Part shown: one piece after another, positions 6,103 through 6,740 of the stretch
Layout: each line of letters begins with the position of its first letter
How positions within the stretch are numbered: position 1 is the stretch's first letter
Assembly (NCBI GenBank): GCA_002299195.1
Contig: DBOA01000080.1
Location: 1-6,740, forward strand
Direction: 5' to 3'
Length of the DNA: 6,740 nt
Origin: Sphingomonadales bacterium UBA658
Lineage (GTDB): Bacteria; Pseudomonadota; Alphaproteobacteria; Sphingomonadales; Sphingomonadaceae
Translations under genes and position numbers: made by a program
The notes under the pieces: generated by a model
The model's input: only the letters and a program-made list of their open reading frames with translations
Told to the model about the DNA's origin: nothing
Database searches by the model: none

Positions 6103-6740
6103 AGGACGATGTTGACCAACCTATCAGGCACGACGATGATTTTCCGGATATCGGCACCGTCAATCGCATGCTGAACCTTTTGGCTGGCAAGCGCAAGCGC
6201 CTCCACTTCGGCCTGGGGCAGTCCCTTGGCAACGGTCAGCGTGTCGCGCAGCTTGCCCTTCACCTGAATGGCAATGGTCACTTCGTCTTCGACCAGCAGG
6301 TCAGGGTTGACCTGCGGCCAAGGTGCGTCGGCGATAAGGCCGCTGCCAGATGCCGCGCCAAGCTGGGTCCACGCCTCTTCGGCCAAATGCGGAACCATCG
6401 GCGCGGACAATGTTACGATCGTACGGATCGCGGTATCGCGGCTTGCCGAAGGCGCAGCCTTTTCAATGGCATTGGCAAGGTCATAGATTTTTGCCACCGC
6501 CTTGTTGAACGCGAGTGCTTCGATGTCTGTGCCGACGCCGGCAATGATCTGGTGCGTTTTGCGGTCCAGTGCCTTGTCGACACCTTCGGCGCCACTGACC
6601 TGGCTTGTCAGACGCCACAGGCGCTGCACAAAGCGCCAGCAACCCTCAATCCCCGCTTCGGACCATTCCAGATCGCGTTCGGGCGGGCTGTCAGACAGCA
6701 TGAACCAGCGCACGGCATCGGCGCCATATTGGTCCACAAT
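6099..6740 (-). CDS. leuS: leucyl-tRNA synthetase, C-terminal part (cut by window edge)
   Basis: Only the last 213 residues are visible; the frame runs open through base 6740. The GTG at 6735-6737 is an internal valine and not a start. LeuRS charges tRNA-Leu with leucine. The first visible stretch, DQYGADAVRWFML followed by PPERDLEWSEAGIEG, is the segment that comes just after the KMSKS loop in LeuRS, so the signature loop itself should lie just off the right edge. The anticodon-binding helical domain follows, with WRFVQRLWRL, FNKAVAKIYDLANAIE and LSAPMVPHLAEEAW. The small C-terminal domain contains VTIAIQVKGKLRDTL and ends with IRKIIVVPDRLVNIVL, a typical bacterial LeuRS terminus. The stop overlaps the lptE start. 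The HIGH motif and editing domain cannot be examined here. Confidence 0.96.
   Translation of the reverse strand: MVDQYGADAVRWFMLSDSPPERDLEWSEAGIEGCWRFVQRLWRLTSQVSGAEGVDKALDRKTHQIIAGVGTDIEALAFNKAVAKIYDLANAIEKAAPSASRDTAIRTIVTLSAPMVPHLAEEAWTQLGAASGSGLIADAPWPQVNPDLLVEDEVTIAIQVKGKLRDTLTVAKGLPQAEVEALALASQKVQHAIDGADIRKIIVVPDRLVNIVL

Noticed and set aside
6735..6737. GTG as a start of a short independent gene at the right edge
   Set aside because: The frame stays open beyond it and the residues on both sides match the interior of LeuRS, so this is an internal valine codon.

Overview
The window looks like a stretch of an alphaproteobacterial chromosome. A member of the Sphingomonadales is my best guess. 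It rests on the moderately GC-rich coding sequence, the alphaproteobacterial style of ExoIII and LptE, and a RibA with a long RibB-like front end; none of these is decisive at order level. All genes appear intact except the one cut by the right edge. I see no mobile element, CRISPR array, rRNA or tRNA, and no stretch longer than about 100 bases without a gene.

Left block, plus strand (84-1951): a DNA-repair nuclease of the exodeoxyribonuclease III family (xthA) runs directly into ribA (GTP cyclohydrolase II, first step of riboflavin synthesis). ribA begins at a TTG that shares four bases with the xthA stop, so the two are probably co-transcribed and translationally coupled.

Right block, minus strand (6740 down to 2018): the 3' part of leuS (leucyl-tRNA synthetase), then lptE (outer-membrane LPS-assembly lipoprotein) and holA (DNA polymerase III delta, the clamp-loader subunit), joined by two ATGA stop/start overlaps. 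leuS-lptE-holA is an old conserved order, also found in enterobacteria. About 100 bases further downstream come msrB (methionine-R-sulfoxide reductase) and, 45 bases after it, a bifunctional class A penicillin-binding protein. The two blocks converge, with 66 bases between ribA and the penicillin-binding protein gene.

The content is housekeeping: DNA repair, flavin synthesis, tRNA charging, outer-membrane assembly, replication, oxidised-protein repair and peptidoglycan synthesis. I found no new multi-gene system. The points most worth a second look are the degenerate RibB half of the RibA protein, the MsrB without its usual resolving cysteine, the compact penicillin-binding protein with an acidic tail, and the tightly coupled gene junctions.
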